Assembly (NCBI GenBank): GCA_015478945.1
Contig: JABUQX010118584.1
Span: 1-62,418 of the forward strand
Direction: 5' to 3'
From: Trachelipus rathkii
Taxonomy: Eukaryota > Arthropoda > Malacostraca > Isopoda > Trachelipodidae
DNA: 62,418 bases
The position numbers and the translations under genes were made by a program. This document shows positions 11,681 through 23,236 of this stretch, piece after piece. The notes beneath the pieces were generated by a model that made no database searches, was not told the origin of the DNA, and saw only the letters and a program-made list of their open reading frames with translations. The number at the start of each line of letters is the position of its first letter. Within the stretch, counting starts at the first letter, position 1.

Positions 11681-12288
11681 ATACATATATATTATAATAT
11701 ATAATATATTAATATATAATATAATTATATATATATATTAATATATATATATACTATATATCTATATAGTATATATAGTCTTATATATATAGATATATAT
11801 AATACTATATATATTATATATTATATATATATATATAATATCATATATATATAATACTATAATATAAATATATAATATTATATATATATATATATAATAT
11901 ATTTAATATATCATATATACTATATATAAGTATATATATATATAGTATATTATATACTAAATATATTACTATAATTATATATATATTATATATATAATAT
12001 ATGATAATATATATAACTTCATAATTATATATTATACATATACTTATATAATTTATATAATATAATTATATATAATATATATATTATTATAATTATTATA
12101 TATGATATATAATATATTATATATATTTATCATTATATATATTATATATAGATATAATAGATATATATAATATATATATATATATATATAATATAATATA
12201 TAATATATATATATATATAAATTAATATATATATATATATAACTATATATAATATATAAATATATAAGTATATTATTATATATATACC

Positions 12289-12339
<51 letters not shown>

Positions 12340-12365
12340 GATATATATTATATATATAATATATA
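11681..12365. repeat. Long irregular (TA)n block
   Basis: A/T-only sequence between the twin units. The Ile/Tyr frames across it are artefacts. Confidence 0.9.
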
Positions 12366-12590
12366 TTATGGCTATTATAAGTGGTTGACTCCCAGATCAA
12401 AAACATCAATAATTAATGTTCGTTATTGTTAATAATTTTAGGTAAATGACATTAAATTTTGGGGTAACCTAACCTAAACTAACCTAACCTAAACCTAACG
12501 TAACTTAACCTAACCTAACCTAACCAAAACTTAACCCAAATATTAACCTAACCTACAAAGAGTTTATTCCATCACTTCAGTAAATTCCTC
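12366..12590. repeat. Twin unit 2 with AACCT tract
   Basis: This is a direct repeat of 11454-11680. It shares the GGCTATTATA/GTGACTCCCAG-type left edge, AATAATTTTAGGTAAATGAC (TTTTAGAGTAATATAC in unit 1), and CATTAAATTTTGGGGTAACC followed by a longer degenerate AACCT tract (about 12466-12555). The right edge is less well preserved than in unit 1. Confidence 0.6.
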
Positions 12591-12705
12591 ATATATATAT
12601 ATAATATATATACGTATATATATTATAATATATATAAATATTATATATATATACATATATATATAAATATATAATATAATATATAATTATATTATGGACC
12701 GGTGG
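12590..12705. repeat. Irregular (TA)n
   Basis: TA tract with breaks. Confidence 0.8.
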
Positions 12706-13208
12706 ATATAAATTCAAACCACCTAGTTGAGAATGCACCGTGAAAGCGTCTCAAATAAAAGCTCAGGTTCAGTTAAGCAGACGTTGATGTTAAGCCCGAG
12801 AAATTGTGTAACTAGTGTTCCGTCATTTTAAATTAAAGGACCATGTTATCGAGTTGTCTATACTTAAAGGATAGAATTTCAAGTTAATAAAGGGTAAAAG
12901 TTCATTAAAACTAGTTTGGAGCTAGGTTTCGTTGCAAACCGTATTCGAAGTTTTCGCACCCCAGAAGTTTGGGACTATCCCGGGACTGCAACTTCGGGAC
13001 TACTGAAGGCACGTTTAGCATCTGGGGTTCGATTGTTTGTTTACTCGTCCTGACATTAAAAGGGCGGAACGTTATAAAGATTTCCTGGACCGGTGTGACC
13101 AACGGAGTGGGTCATACAGCTATTGAGGTGCCTTTGTGAGACAGTACCAAGGATTTTCCAAGCCGGACACTTGATATTTTAGGTTGCTTAACCTGCATTG
13201 GGTAGGGT
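12706..13208. other. Unique-looking sequence before the 40-bp minisatellite
   Basis: Balanced composition. A 63-codon minus frame (12911-13102) has no recognisable motif. No gene is called. Confidence 0.4.
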
Positions 13209-13488
13209 GATTGAGTGATACTCCCCACCTTCATAGGAACAGGAGGGTATTTGAGTGGTACTCCCCAACTTCACAGGAACAGGAGGGTACTTGAGTGGTA
13301 CTCTCCACCTTCATAGGAACAGGAGGGTACTTGAGTGGTACTCCCCACCTTCATAGTAACAGGAGGGTACTTGAGTGGTACTCCCCACCTTCACAGGAAC
13401 AGGAGGGTACTTGAGTGGTACTCCCCACCTTCACAGGAACAGGAGGGTACTTGAGTGGTACTCCCCACCTTCACAGGAATTACAGGGA
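13209..13488. repeat. 40-bp minisatellite, seven copies
   Basis: The unit contains TTGAGTGGTACTCCCCACC followed by TTCACAGGAACAGGAGGG. Copies begin at about 13209, 13249, 13289, 13329, 13369, 13409 and 13449, an exact 40-bp period. Units differ by one to a few substitutions (TTCATAGG or TTCACAGG, CCCCAACTT or CCCCACCTT). The first and last copies are the most diverged. There are no spacers, so it is not CRISPR-like. Confidence 0.95.
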
Positions 13489-13965
13489 AGTGCTGTAGTG
13501 CTTTTTACTGTCCCAGACTATTAAGGTTCCTATTTAACCCGAACTATGATTAATCAGGGTTACCTTTTGGTTATATCTATCTATCTATTAGTAAATTTAT
13601 TTAATTACTTTACCCCACGGTGCTGTGTACTATTCAATGTGTTACAGTGGGTCGCCGGTGCTTATAATTGGAGAAGTGCTTTCCTGTGACAATATTGTGC
13701 CTACTTTTCCTATACTATATATATATTGATAATATCCTCATCGCCACTCCTACTCATGATTAACAATTTTGCTGCTATAATATTCTGGGGTTACTTATTT
13801 ATTCTATTTATTTATTTATTTGCATTATATTTTATCATTCATATTTATATTTATTTGTAAATTATATCGATGAAAACTTGCTGCTCTCCTTTCTGAACCA
13901 ATTGAAGACAACGAGAACCTTTGACCCTCGTGACGGTCTCAAGCTAGCCTGTATCTATCTCTATA
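13489..13965. other. Mixed sequence after the minisatellite
   Basis: Includes (TATC)n near 13576-13590 and TTTA repeats near 13795-13860. No gene or mobile-element signature is seen. Confidence 0.4.
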
Positions 13966-14555
13966 TATATTTATTATATATAGTATATATATATATATAT
14001 ATATATAATGTAGTATATTATATATATAGTTATATATCAATATATTTATTATATATTTAATAAAATATATTAATTATATGGTAATGAGATATCAATATAT
14101 AATATAATATATATATATTATATATTTATATTAATATATATATATATATTATATAATTTATATTATATATATAAATAAGTATAAATATATAAATATATAA
14201 TAATAAAAATATATATATATAATATATAATATATATTATTATATTATATGATATTATATATATATATATATACTATACATATATAACTATGTATAATATA
14301 TATATAGTATAAACGATATATATATATATTATACTATATATACTATATATAATATTATATATATATATCAAGTATAGTATATATATATATTATTTTCCCG
14401 AAAGATGAGCATTACTGATGTCGTTATTTATTTAATATTGACTTACCTTGAAATACAAGTTATCTCCTCCTTGGAGTTACCCAATATATGATATATATTT
14501 ATATAATATATATAATATATAATATATATATAATTGTTTATTATAATATATATAG

Positions 14556-14605
<50 letters not shown>

Positions 14606-14709
14606 GATATTATAATATATATGTATATATAAATATATATAATATATATATTATATATAATATATATATATTATAATTAATATATGTATATTATATATAC
14701 TATACTATA

Positions 14710-14745
<36 letters not shown>
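13965..14745. repeat. Irregular (TA)n blocks
   Basis: Two TA blocks separated by a short mixed stretch at about 14396-14482. The second ends exactly where the mariner relic begins. Confidence 0.85.
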
Positions 14746-15745
14746 GGTTTCTTCCACGTTATAGCAGTAACCCGAAGTCATTTTCCTGATTTTTTAGTTG
14801 ACGTGTTCAGTATTTTTTATGTTTTCGTCGTCCCAAAATTGTATGTCCCTCAACTCATTTTCAAACTTAGGGGAAGATAGGTAGAAAATCGCACGGACTA
14901 GATCTTGTGTTTAGATGATGTGGAAGTAGACTTGAATGTTTTCTTCTCCAGAAATTCTATAGTGACGAAGCGCAGGGTTGTGAGATGGGCGCGTTATCGT
15001 GGTTCAGCACCCAATCGTCTGCAAATCTGTTCTAATTCGCTGAACTCGTTTTCGAAGCCTTCCAAGAATCTTTGTAAAAGACGTGATTAATGTCTGTCCT
15101 GAAGCAAATTCCTTGTGCACAATATCACGGCTGTCTTATGAAAAAAAACAATAACCATGGTTTTCACCTTTGGATTGTCTGCATACGAGGATTAATTTTT
15201 TTTGGGCCATTTCCACTTACTTTCGTTCTTGCTTTCAGCGTATTCGAACTTGCGAAAAAAGCAAGGATTCAAAGCGCTTTGGATAATTATCAAAAAATTG
15301 GCGCCATTCGGTCTTTCAAGTTAAATTTGGCAAATTTGACCCTGTGTGTGCTTTGATTCGCAAGTACAATCCTACTATGTTGCTACAAAGTTTCCGCATG
15401 GCACAGCGTGCTCTTTGAAAATTCTATTACTTGATTTTATCCAAATCTCCAGTTTCTCCTGCAATACTCTGACACTGATTCTCTCCTCTCTTTCCATCAC
15501 AGCTCCAAAGCAACTGCCACATTTCAGCGTTTGCTGGACGATGTCTGTCGCACACTGGAGGGGGTTGGGCGTCTTCCAAAATTTTCTCGTAGCCCTCATC
15601 TGAAAGCTTTATGCCCACTTATAAATGCCATAATTTCGATAGAGTGGTATCTCTATATCTCTTTTAAAAGAAGCAAATGTCCGAGTGGCAGACTTGTACG
15701 TTTCACACAAATTGATAACTACTGCTGTTCAATATTTACTTGCAT
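14746..15745 (-). pseudogene. Tc1/mariner-family (mariner) transposase, frameshifted
   Basis: Read on the minus strand from an ATG at 15745, the pieces follow a mariner transposase from end to end, across several frameshifts and stops. The N-terminal part has VNIEQQ and SICVKRTSLPLGHLLLLKEI (about 15740-15660). The helix-turn-helix region has RISVRVLQEKLEI (about 15490-15440). KKINPRMQTI lies near 15200, and KPWLLFFF or KTMVIVFF, depending on frame, near 15150. The catalytic-core word NHDNAP follows at about 14988-15005. PCDF lies at about 14885-14896, close to the DD34D spacing, and VEGHTILG comes next. The motif with the first Asp is not clearly preserved. The reading length of about 1 kb fits a full mariner open frame of roughly 345 residues. 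(TA)n flanks it at 13965-14745 and after about 16005; mariners target TA dinucleotides. It is inactive as written. Confidence 0.85.
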
Positions 15746-16004
15746 CGCAAAAATCGTAACGAGGATAGAAAACACGCCATACACAAAAAGAAGTAGTGCA
15801 TAAACGGTATCGAAGGTTATGAACACACGCCCATAACATTAAGTAGATGTTAGCAAGACTGACTTTATTAATCTGGTTAAAACTGGGTGGATATTAGCCT
15901 AGGAACTAAGCTACCCACTTGTAACCGTCAACGGAGAGCTACCATTACTAAGTCGTCGTTTAATGCGGATTATTCAGTAAACTACTTTTTGGGACAAGGG
16001 TATA
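15746..16004. other. Probable 5' flank of the mariner copy
   Basis: About 260 bp of mixed sequence between the mariner start codon and the next TA block. It may hold the 5' untranslated part and terminal inverted repeat, but I could not identify a matching 3' terminal repeat. Confidence 0.35.
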
Positions 16005-16890
16005 TTGATATATATACTTATAATATATATAATATATATATATAATATATATAATATATATATATATTATATATATATATTATATATATCTTATATACTT
16101 ATATATAGTAACTAATCATACAATAATAATATAATACTATATAATATTATAATATATTATATATATAATATATATTATACATATATATAATATATATATA
16201 TAAATACTATATATACTATATATAATTATATATATAAGTATATATTATATATATAGAGTAATATATTATATATATATATTAAATCTATATATAATAATAC
16301 TATATATATAATATATATATACTTATATATCACTATTATATAACTATAATTATATATAGGTATTATATATAGTCTATATATTTATACTATATATATATCA
16401 TATATCATACTATATCATATACATATATATATAATTATAGTTTATATACATATATATATACATATGTAATATATATATATATACTTTATTATTATATTAT
16501 ATAATCTATATATGAAATATACTAGCTACTTATCATCTATAATAGTATATATAATTATATATACTGATATATATATATATATATTATATAAGTTATATAG
16601 TTATATATAGTAGATTATATATTATATATATATTATATTGAATATATATATATAAAATATATTTTTTATTAATAAATAACATATATATTTATATATATAT
16701 ATATATAATATATATATATATATTTATATATATATATAACTAAATATATATACATATATAATATAGTTAATATATATAAGGTATATAATATATATATATA
16801 TATATATTATACTATATATATAATATATATATATAATAAATATATATATATATTTATATATATAATATATATATATATATTACGGTATAT
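16005..16890. repeat. Long irregular (TA)n block
   Basis: Almost pure A/T for nearly 900 bp with frequent phase breaks. A further TA run lies at 17030-17110. Confidence 0.9.
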
Positions 16891-17024
16891 AGTTTGATTT
16901 TTTAGTAAAACTAATCTTTTATCCCAGAATTTTAAAACGTTAATTGAATATATTTTAAAATAAACAAATTTTTTTGATCTCGATGTTCACGGTTTAATGG
17001 ATAATATGCAAAGGATCTAACATA

Positions 17025-17072
<48 letters not shown>

Positions 17073-17117
17073 ATATATAGTAATATATATAAGTTTCTAT
17101 CAATATATATATACTGT

Positions 17118-17204
17118 CATCAGCCCACTTCTCTCCCAAGACTTGGTGTATGTGCAATATTGCGCACCTTACCTCCAGTCTTGGGAAAAGAAGGATGACG
17201 ATGA
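17118..17204. repeat. 87-bp near-perfect hairpin
   Basis: Nearly the whole stretch is self-complementary. TTCTCTCCCAAGACTTGG at about 17129-17146 pairs with CCAGTCTTGGGAAAAGAAGG at 17174-17193. TCATCAGCC at the left end pairs with the GATGACGATGA end. The centre is the palindrome GCAATATTGC (17154-17163). It is surrounded by (TA)n. A tiny foldback/MITE relic is likely; a microRNA-precursor-like structure is an alternative I cannot test here. Confidence 0.8.
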
Positions 17205-17229
17205 TATAATATATATGTATATAATATAT

Positions 17230-18400
17230 TTATATATCTAATATAATTATAATTATATCGATGTTACGGTTTAATATAATATTGCAAGAGGATACTATAT
17301 ATATATATATATATAGTATTGGACCCATGACAGATCCTTGAGGTATATCACTTAAAACATTCGCCCATTCTGCGCACTCACCATGATATAACGTGTCGTC
17401 GATCAATAAACGCAATTTTTAATCCAATTTTAAAAATATTCATAGAATATCATGAGCTCAAAGCTTTTCCAATAATCCTTGATAACAGATGGTATCAAAT
17501 GCCTTTTGAAAGTCTAAGAATATGATATCAAAAGATTTATCGTTGTTGTTGTTTTTTTTGTTTTTGTTTTTTTTTAACAGATGTCTAGCACCACTCCACA
17601 TCTCACTGAGGCATCGTAGTCTCCTTAATCACAGGATGGTGTTATTATGTATTAATTATATCAGTCATCACCATCATCACTATTCACACTATCAACATTA
17701 ATATTATATCTCTAGGCCAGTCTAAGTAATAATCTTATCTTAATCACTATTCAATGGTTGGTCTTCTGATCAAAATTAAAGCTTGCTTCTTCTTTGACAA
17801 AAAAATATATCGAGTTGATCGCTGAATCCCACATTAATATCCAAATCTTGGTTTTATTTCGCTAGATGGCTCAAATTCTTTTCCAAAATTGCTCTTAAGT
17901 CATTTCTCTGTGGTTAGATTTTCTTCGTCCTTAATGCAGGTTTCATCTGCATATTTACTCGTTTTCTTTTCGCAAGGATCAAGATTATCAACATTCATTG
18001 CTTCACTTGCTGTGAATCAACATGCTATTCACGGGAAGATCACAAAAAATACTGCTCCTACTTTGTTAATAACCACATTATAATTTTTTGCGTAAATTTT
18101 TATCCATTATCTTGTTGAAGGAAAGCTGTGTTGCATATTATTGACTGCGACCATGATCCTCAAGGTGTGCAACTAATCTACTCGTTAGTATTGATTCAAA
18201 AATTTTCGTCAATTATTATTATAGAAGTTAAGCTAATTGGTGCGTAGTTATTTTGGAGCTAAATATATCCTATTTGAAAATTGGAGAAATATATTATTAG
18301 AAGTTGGAAATCAGCCTGGCTACGTTGAACCTCAAAATCATCTCTATATACAGTGGAAAAGTAATATTGACATAATGAACAAAGATGAAGCGATTAATTT
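17230..18400 (-). pseudogene. Non-LTR retrotransposon reverse-transcriptase fragments (Jockey/CR1-like)
   Basis: Read on the minus strand, RT blocks appear in the expected order. A degraded YRPISLTS-type block (APISLTS near 18230) is followed by KIFESILTSRLVAHLEDHG (about 18205-18149). About 550 bp with no clear RT similarity comes next. The palm motif FLDFQKAFDTI then lies at about 17520-17488. It is followed by GECAEWANVLSDIPQGSVMG (about 17374-17315), which includes the PQGSV motif. A short TA tract interrupts it after MGPILY. In-frame stops and frameshifts are numerous, so it is not functional. FLDFQKAFD and PQGSVMGP are well-established LINE RT signatures. The clade assignment is an estimate. 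Confidence 0.8.
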
Positions 18401-19925
18401 GAACATCGTATAATTGTACGAAATGTGGCGCCTAATTTCATTAAAGAATTAACATTAATATGTGTTAATAGGGAGTAATGATAGGGGAGTATTTTGCATT
18501 ATTTACAATCACTTAACAAGTACATATCGTTAAGTTTTAAAATTACATTGTAAAAATAATTTTTAAAGTCGTAGTTATAGATATAAATTTCAAATGTTTC
18601 TGGCGTATTACTGACCTTTATGTTACAGAAAAGAGTAACTGGAACTTTTTTATAAGTTGCTTACAACAGGGAAATTAACCTGCAAGATTATCCTGAATGA
18701 TTTTAACACTAATCAGTAATACGACAGCAAAGTAGTGGGAAAACGTGTTACTAATGTAAAAAAAATTAAAATAAAGAGGCAACATAAGGGTAGAATTTTG
18801 TGAAAGATTGAACATATTCCTAATGAATAAAAAAAGGAGATGCACGTGGAAAGGTCACATTTTCACAAAATAGAGAATGATATATCTTGACTAGCAATAA
18901 AATTATATTCCAATGTAAATTAATACTTAAATCGATTCAGCGCAGTCGGTGATTAACGTGCGGTGATAGTTAAATTTATTTACACCTAAAACGGGACTGA
19001 AAAAATATTATGGAACAAAAACCTCCACTGATTGAAATGCATGAAAATATAGATAGATCAAAAATGTTAGTTTATGAATTTACTGTACAAGAAAAATAAA
19101 ACGTACGAGAGCTAAGAAAACATATCAACCTAATAATGTCCATTATAATAGTTTATTTATCATAAATAGGCTATGCTTAACGTTATACAAAAAGTAAACT
19201 ATGGACTAAAATACAGTTTTATTAAAACATAAGAACAACGATAAAACCTTCGAAGTTAGAGTAGAAGACATTATAATTAACAAAGTTAAAACAAATTTCT
19301 TAGAGAAAACACAGTAGCATTTAACAAACCATTCTTCCCATTCACTATTGGAAATGGCTCATGTCCTTTATCTGTGACTAATGTAGCCGAAGTAAATTTT
19401 CTTTTCAAAATTTACGTTATCGAACAAAGTGTACAAGAGCTCGCACAGCGAAAATTTTTGAACTTTTTGCCTCTAAATGTATATAACTTTATTACAGCAT
19501 GTTTATTGAAGTTGCTTTATAAACAACAATGGAAGTTGGAAAATAAGCTTAACACTAATTTTTTAAGTTTGGTTAAGTAAGGTTAAGTTAAGTTATATTA
19601 TGTTACATAGATTTAAAATTGTTTGTTTTTAATATTTTTAAAGGTGTGAAGCTTTTTTATTACAATAAACTTTTATTTTAACTTTTATCATTTAAAAAAG
19701 TTTTTTGTGTTCGGATCCATGCAATCGATATGGATAAAACTCACTCACAGATAATGGACATGATCCTTGAAAATAATAAATCGCTAAATAATGCAAAACT
19801 ATAGATGTTATTGGAACTCAAAAGCTTGTGGGTAATAAAAGATTAAAAAAAAATAAAGACAATCTTTAAGATTCTTTTAACCTAAACTAACATTAATTAA
19901 TTAATTAAACCATTAATAAGAAATA
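18400..19925. other. AT-rich intergenic-like sequence
   Basis: About 1.5 kb of AT-rich sequence without microsatellites. A 68-codon plus frame at 19374-19580 has no recognisable motif. I see no gene, RNA or mobile-element signature. Confidence 0.4.
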
Positions 19926-19929
19926 CTAA

Positions 19930-19968
19930 AATATATATATCTATATTTTCTAAAAATTTTATAGGAGT

Positions 19969-20012
<44 letters not shown>

Positions 20013-20335
20013 TAATAATTATATATATAATATAAATATATATATATTATATAGTATATATATTACCTTTATATAATATCATATATATATATATATAATA
20101 TATAATATATAATATATATAAATATATATATATATAGTATATATATAATATACTGTATTTATATAATATATATATAATAATATATATATATATAAAATAT
20201 TATAATATATATATACGATATAATAACTATCATAATAGTCAAATATTATATATATATATAAATAATAATATATATGTTATTATTATTATATAATATGGTG
20301 GTTTATATATATAACTATATTATATATAATGTAAA
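19930..20335. repeat. Irregular (TA)n block
   Basis: TA tract with ATAATA breaks. Confidence 0.85.
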
Positions 20336-21180
20336 TAAAAAATATGTCTGTATTAAACAAACTCGATGTTGTGAGGTGTATTGTTATTAGAAGAATATTA
20401 AATATCTGTAATAAGTGTGATATATATTCATGTCCCTCTTATAACTCCAATTCAACAAAACTTACATAAAAAGTAGAAATCTACATAGTTAAAGATAAAT
20501 ATAAACGTTGGCGATGAAGTTGCTTTTAAATTAACTTTTGAGATGAACCTTTCAACAAAAAAGGAATATAGCTATATATTTAGAATGAGTAGGGAATTGA
20601 AATTATCAGTATAAAAATGGATAGAACTAGATAACCAACTGTCTCTCCTTAATCAAACTAGGCTTAAATTATGCAAATTGAAGGAGAAAGGGCAAATGAA
20701 GAGATCATCAAGAGCAGTGATGAAATCTTTAGAAGCTTTTTTTGCATTACTGCAACACTAGACATGGTTTTTTTTTGCAGAAAATATAGAAGCATTTGAT
20801 TCAATAAACACTAGCTCTGTTTTAAGTGTTTTTGTAGTCGAAATTAAGAAATCATATACACAATAAGCATTTAAACTACACAAATAAAAATGCGACATCA
20901 ATATTAAAATCATTGAGGATAGTAATGAAAAAAAAATCGATCGAGGTCTTAATCAGCCAGATACAGTTTCATCAAATTATTTACCGCAAATTGGAATTGG
21001 CAAATAATTAATTTTAAATATGAAATAAACATACATCATTAGAAACTTACAATAATTTCAGATTGTAATGATACAGTGATAGTTGACAGCACGTATTCAA
21101 TATTACATCAATAATAATGGAAAGTGGGAACTTGAGCTGCAGAATGAACAGCAGAGATAAATGATAAATTATGATAAATT
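20336..21180. other. AT-rich sequence, nothing recognised
   Basis: No coding frame or repeat I can name. Confidence 0.4.
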
Positions 21181-21370
21181 ACTAACCTACTACTACTACT
21201 ACTACTACTACACTACTACTACCTACTACTACTATATACTACTATTACTACCAATACTACTACTACACTACTAACTATACTACTAATAATCAATATTAAA
21301 AATAAAATAATAATAATAATAAAATAATAATAATAAAATATTAATAATAATAATAATAATCAATAATAAT

Positions 21371-21430
<60 letters not shown>

Positions 21431-21480
21431 TAATAATATAACTATAATAATGAAATATAATAATAATTAATAATAGAAGT
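21181..21480. repeat. (TAC)n followed by (AAT)n
   Basis: CTACTACTACTAC tract at about 21186-21285, then AATAATAAT tract at about 21300-21480. Both have single-base breaks. Confidence 0.9.
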
Positions 21481-21559
21481 AAAAAGAATATAAGAAAGAG
21501 AAAAAAAAGACAAAAAAAAGAAAAGAAGAAGAATAATATTAAAAGAAAAGAATACTCAT

Positions 21560-22080
21560 TAGTTCATATTTTTTTTTAGACGTTTTTTGCCAAACAAGCT
21601 CTCGCGTCACAACCGGGCAAAATAGCTCACGGCGCGGGAAGACAGGGTGAACGCATTGTGAAACCATGCGCCTGATCGATCAGTTACCGAGAATAAAAAT
21701 AATTAATAATAAATAATAGAATATATAATATACTAATTAATAATAATAATTAATAAAATAATATAATAATAATAATAACAATAATTAATAATATAATAAC
21801 CTGGTCAATGAAATAATAAGGACACATTGGATAATTATAGCCAAAGCAAAAATATCAGTATATAAGCCACCCTTCAAAATTCAAACGTACTCATTGTAAT
21901 GAAAGGTGTATTGTTAGAAGAAATAACAAGAAAGATAACACTGTTCTGGTCTGGGGAAAAACGTGGCAACCTACTTCAACAGTCGGGCTTCTGGAAACGC
22001 AGCTTTTGCATTACATATCTACCATTTTCTAAAAGTGGCATAGATCATATTAGAAATTACTATTTTCATATACATCATTA
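21560..22080. other. Mixed sequence with AAT tracts
   Basis: A balanced-composition island at about 21575-21700 is followed by AAT-rich sequence and a 60-codon plus frame (21899-22081) that I do not recognise. Confidence 0.35.
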
Positions 22081-22140
22081 ATGATGATGATATAGATGCA
22101 TGATGATGATGATAATGATGATAGATGATGATGATGAGTG
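22081..22140. repeat. (ATG)n microsatellite
   Basis: GATGATGATGAT tract. Confidence 0.85.
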
Positions 22141-22189
22141 CTTGCTTCAAATGGGCACAACATACTTAATATAATATAAATACATATAC

Positions 22190-22315
22190 TAATTATATAT
22201 ATATATATATAAAATATATAATATATAAAATATATATATATATATATATACTATATATAATATAATATAATAAGATATTATACTATATATATATATAATT
22301 ATAATAAATATACAA
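22190..22315. repeat. Irregular (TA)n
   Basis: TA tract with breaks. Confidence 0.8.
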
Positions 22316-22637
22316 AAATTAAAAACACCCGCATGATAAATGAGATTTTAATTAAAAAAAAACAAGAAAAACGATCCAGAACTAGATCAACACCATCTCG
22401 AACAAAGCCAAATCAAAATAAAGAATATAAACTAAACATACAAAATAAATTGAATACATATGATATCCCTAGTTTGAATAACAATCTTATAAAAGTGAAC
22501 ATAATTTAAGTATCACAAATTTTACCTATAAAGATGTCCTTACCAATGGGAAATATCATGTAACTTAAACAGTTACATGCGCGAAAGGTCGAAACGGAAA
22601 AAGCTTCTTTCAGTTACGTGGATGAGATTTCCCAAAA

Positions 22638-22770
22638 ATAACATACATACATACATACATACATACTAATACCATACATACATATACAACTACATACATA
22701 CAATGAATACATAATACATACATACATACATTACTACACACATAACATACATACATGACATATCATACAG
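22638..22770. repeat. (ACAT)n microsatellite
   Basis: ACATACATACATAC tract with interruptions. Confidence 0.9.
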
Positions 22771-23236
22771 TCTGGAACTCGTATGGTTAGTGTTGTGCTT
22801 ATTTGGTCATAGTTCAGTCTTTAAAATATCAGTTGTTCACACCAAGCTTAATTTTGACATATCCTCTTGATCGGCCCCTTAATATTCTTAAATATTTGAG
22901 ATAGTAGATTAAAGCGTGTGTGATGATTTTTTTTTGTTAATATATAAGTGGATTCAGATGAAGCTAACAGCTAATCATCATTAGAAATCTTAAGAATAAG
23001 TTTAGTGTTTATCTTTTTAACATTAATGGCTTAATAAATAAATCCAGCAGTTTAAGCCTTACTGTTTATTTTTTAAAGTTTTAATAGATTAACTAGTATC
23101 TTTTTGTTTCGTCAAATTGCAAATGTGATGCCTTGATGTGTTTTTACACTTTTTGTACATATTTAACTTACCAACATTCTGACTGAGCCTCTGCATCTGA
23201 ATTTTTAAACACAAACACATTAACCCCAGATGTTTA

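Noticed and set aside
12053..12409. 118-codon Ile/Tyr frame on minus
   Set aside because: Translation of (TA)n; no real protein composition.
11566..12555. Chromosome end or telomere
   Set aside because: AACCT tracts are short, degenerate, and lie within a repeated unit surrounded by TA repeats on both sides.
13209..13488. CRISPR-like array
   Set aside because: The 40-bp units abut directly with no variable spacers, and the context is eukaryotic; it is a minisatellite.
21899..22081. 60-codon plus frame with balanced composition
   Set aside because: Too short and unmatched; sits between AAT and ATG microsatellites.
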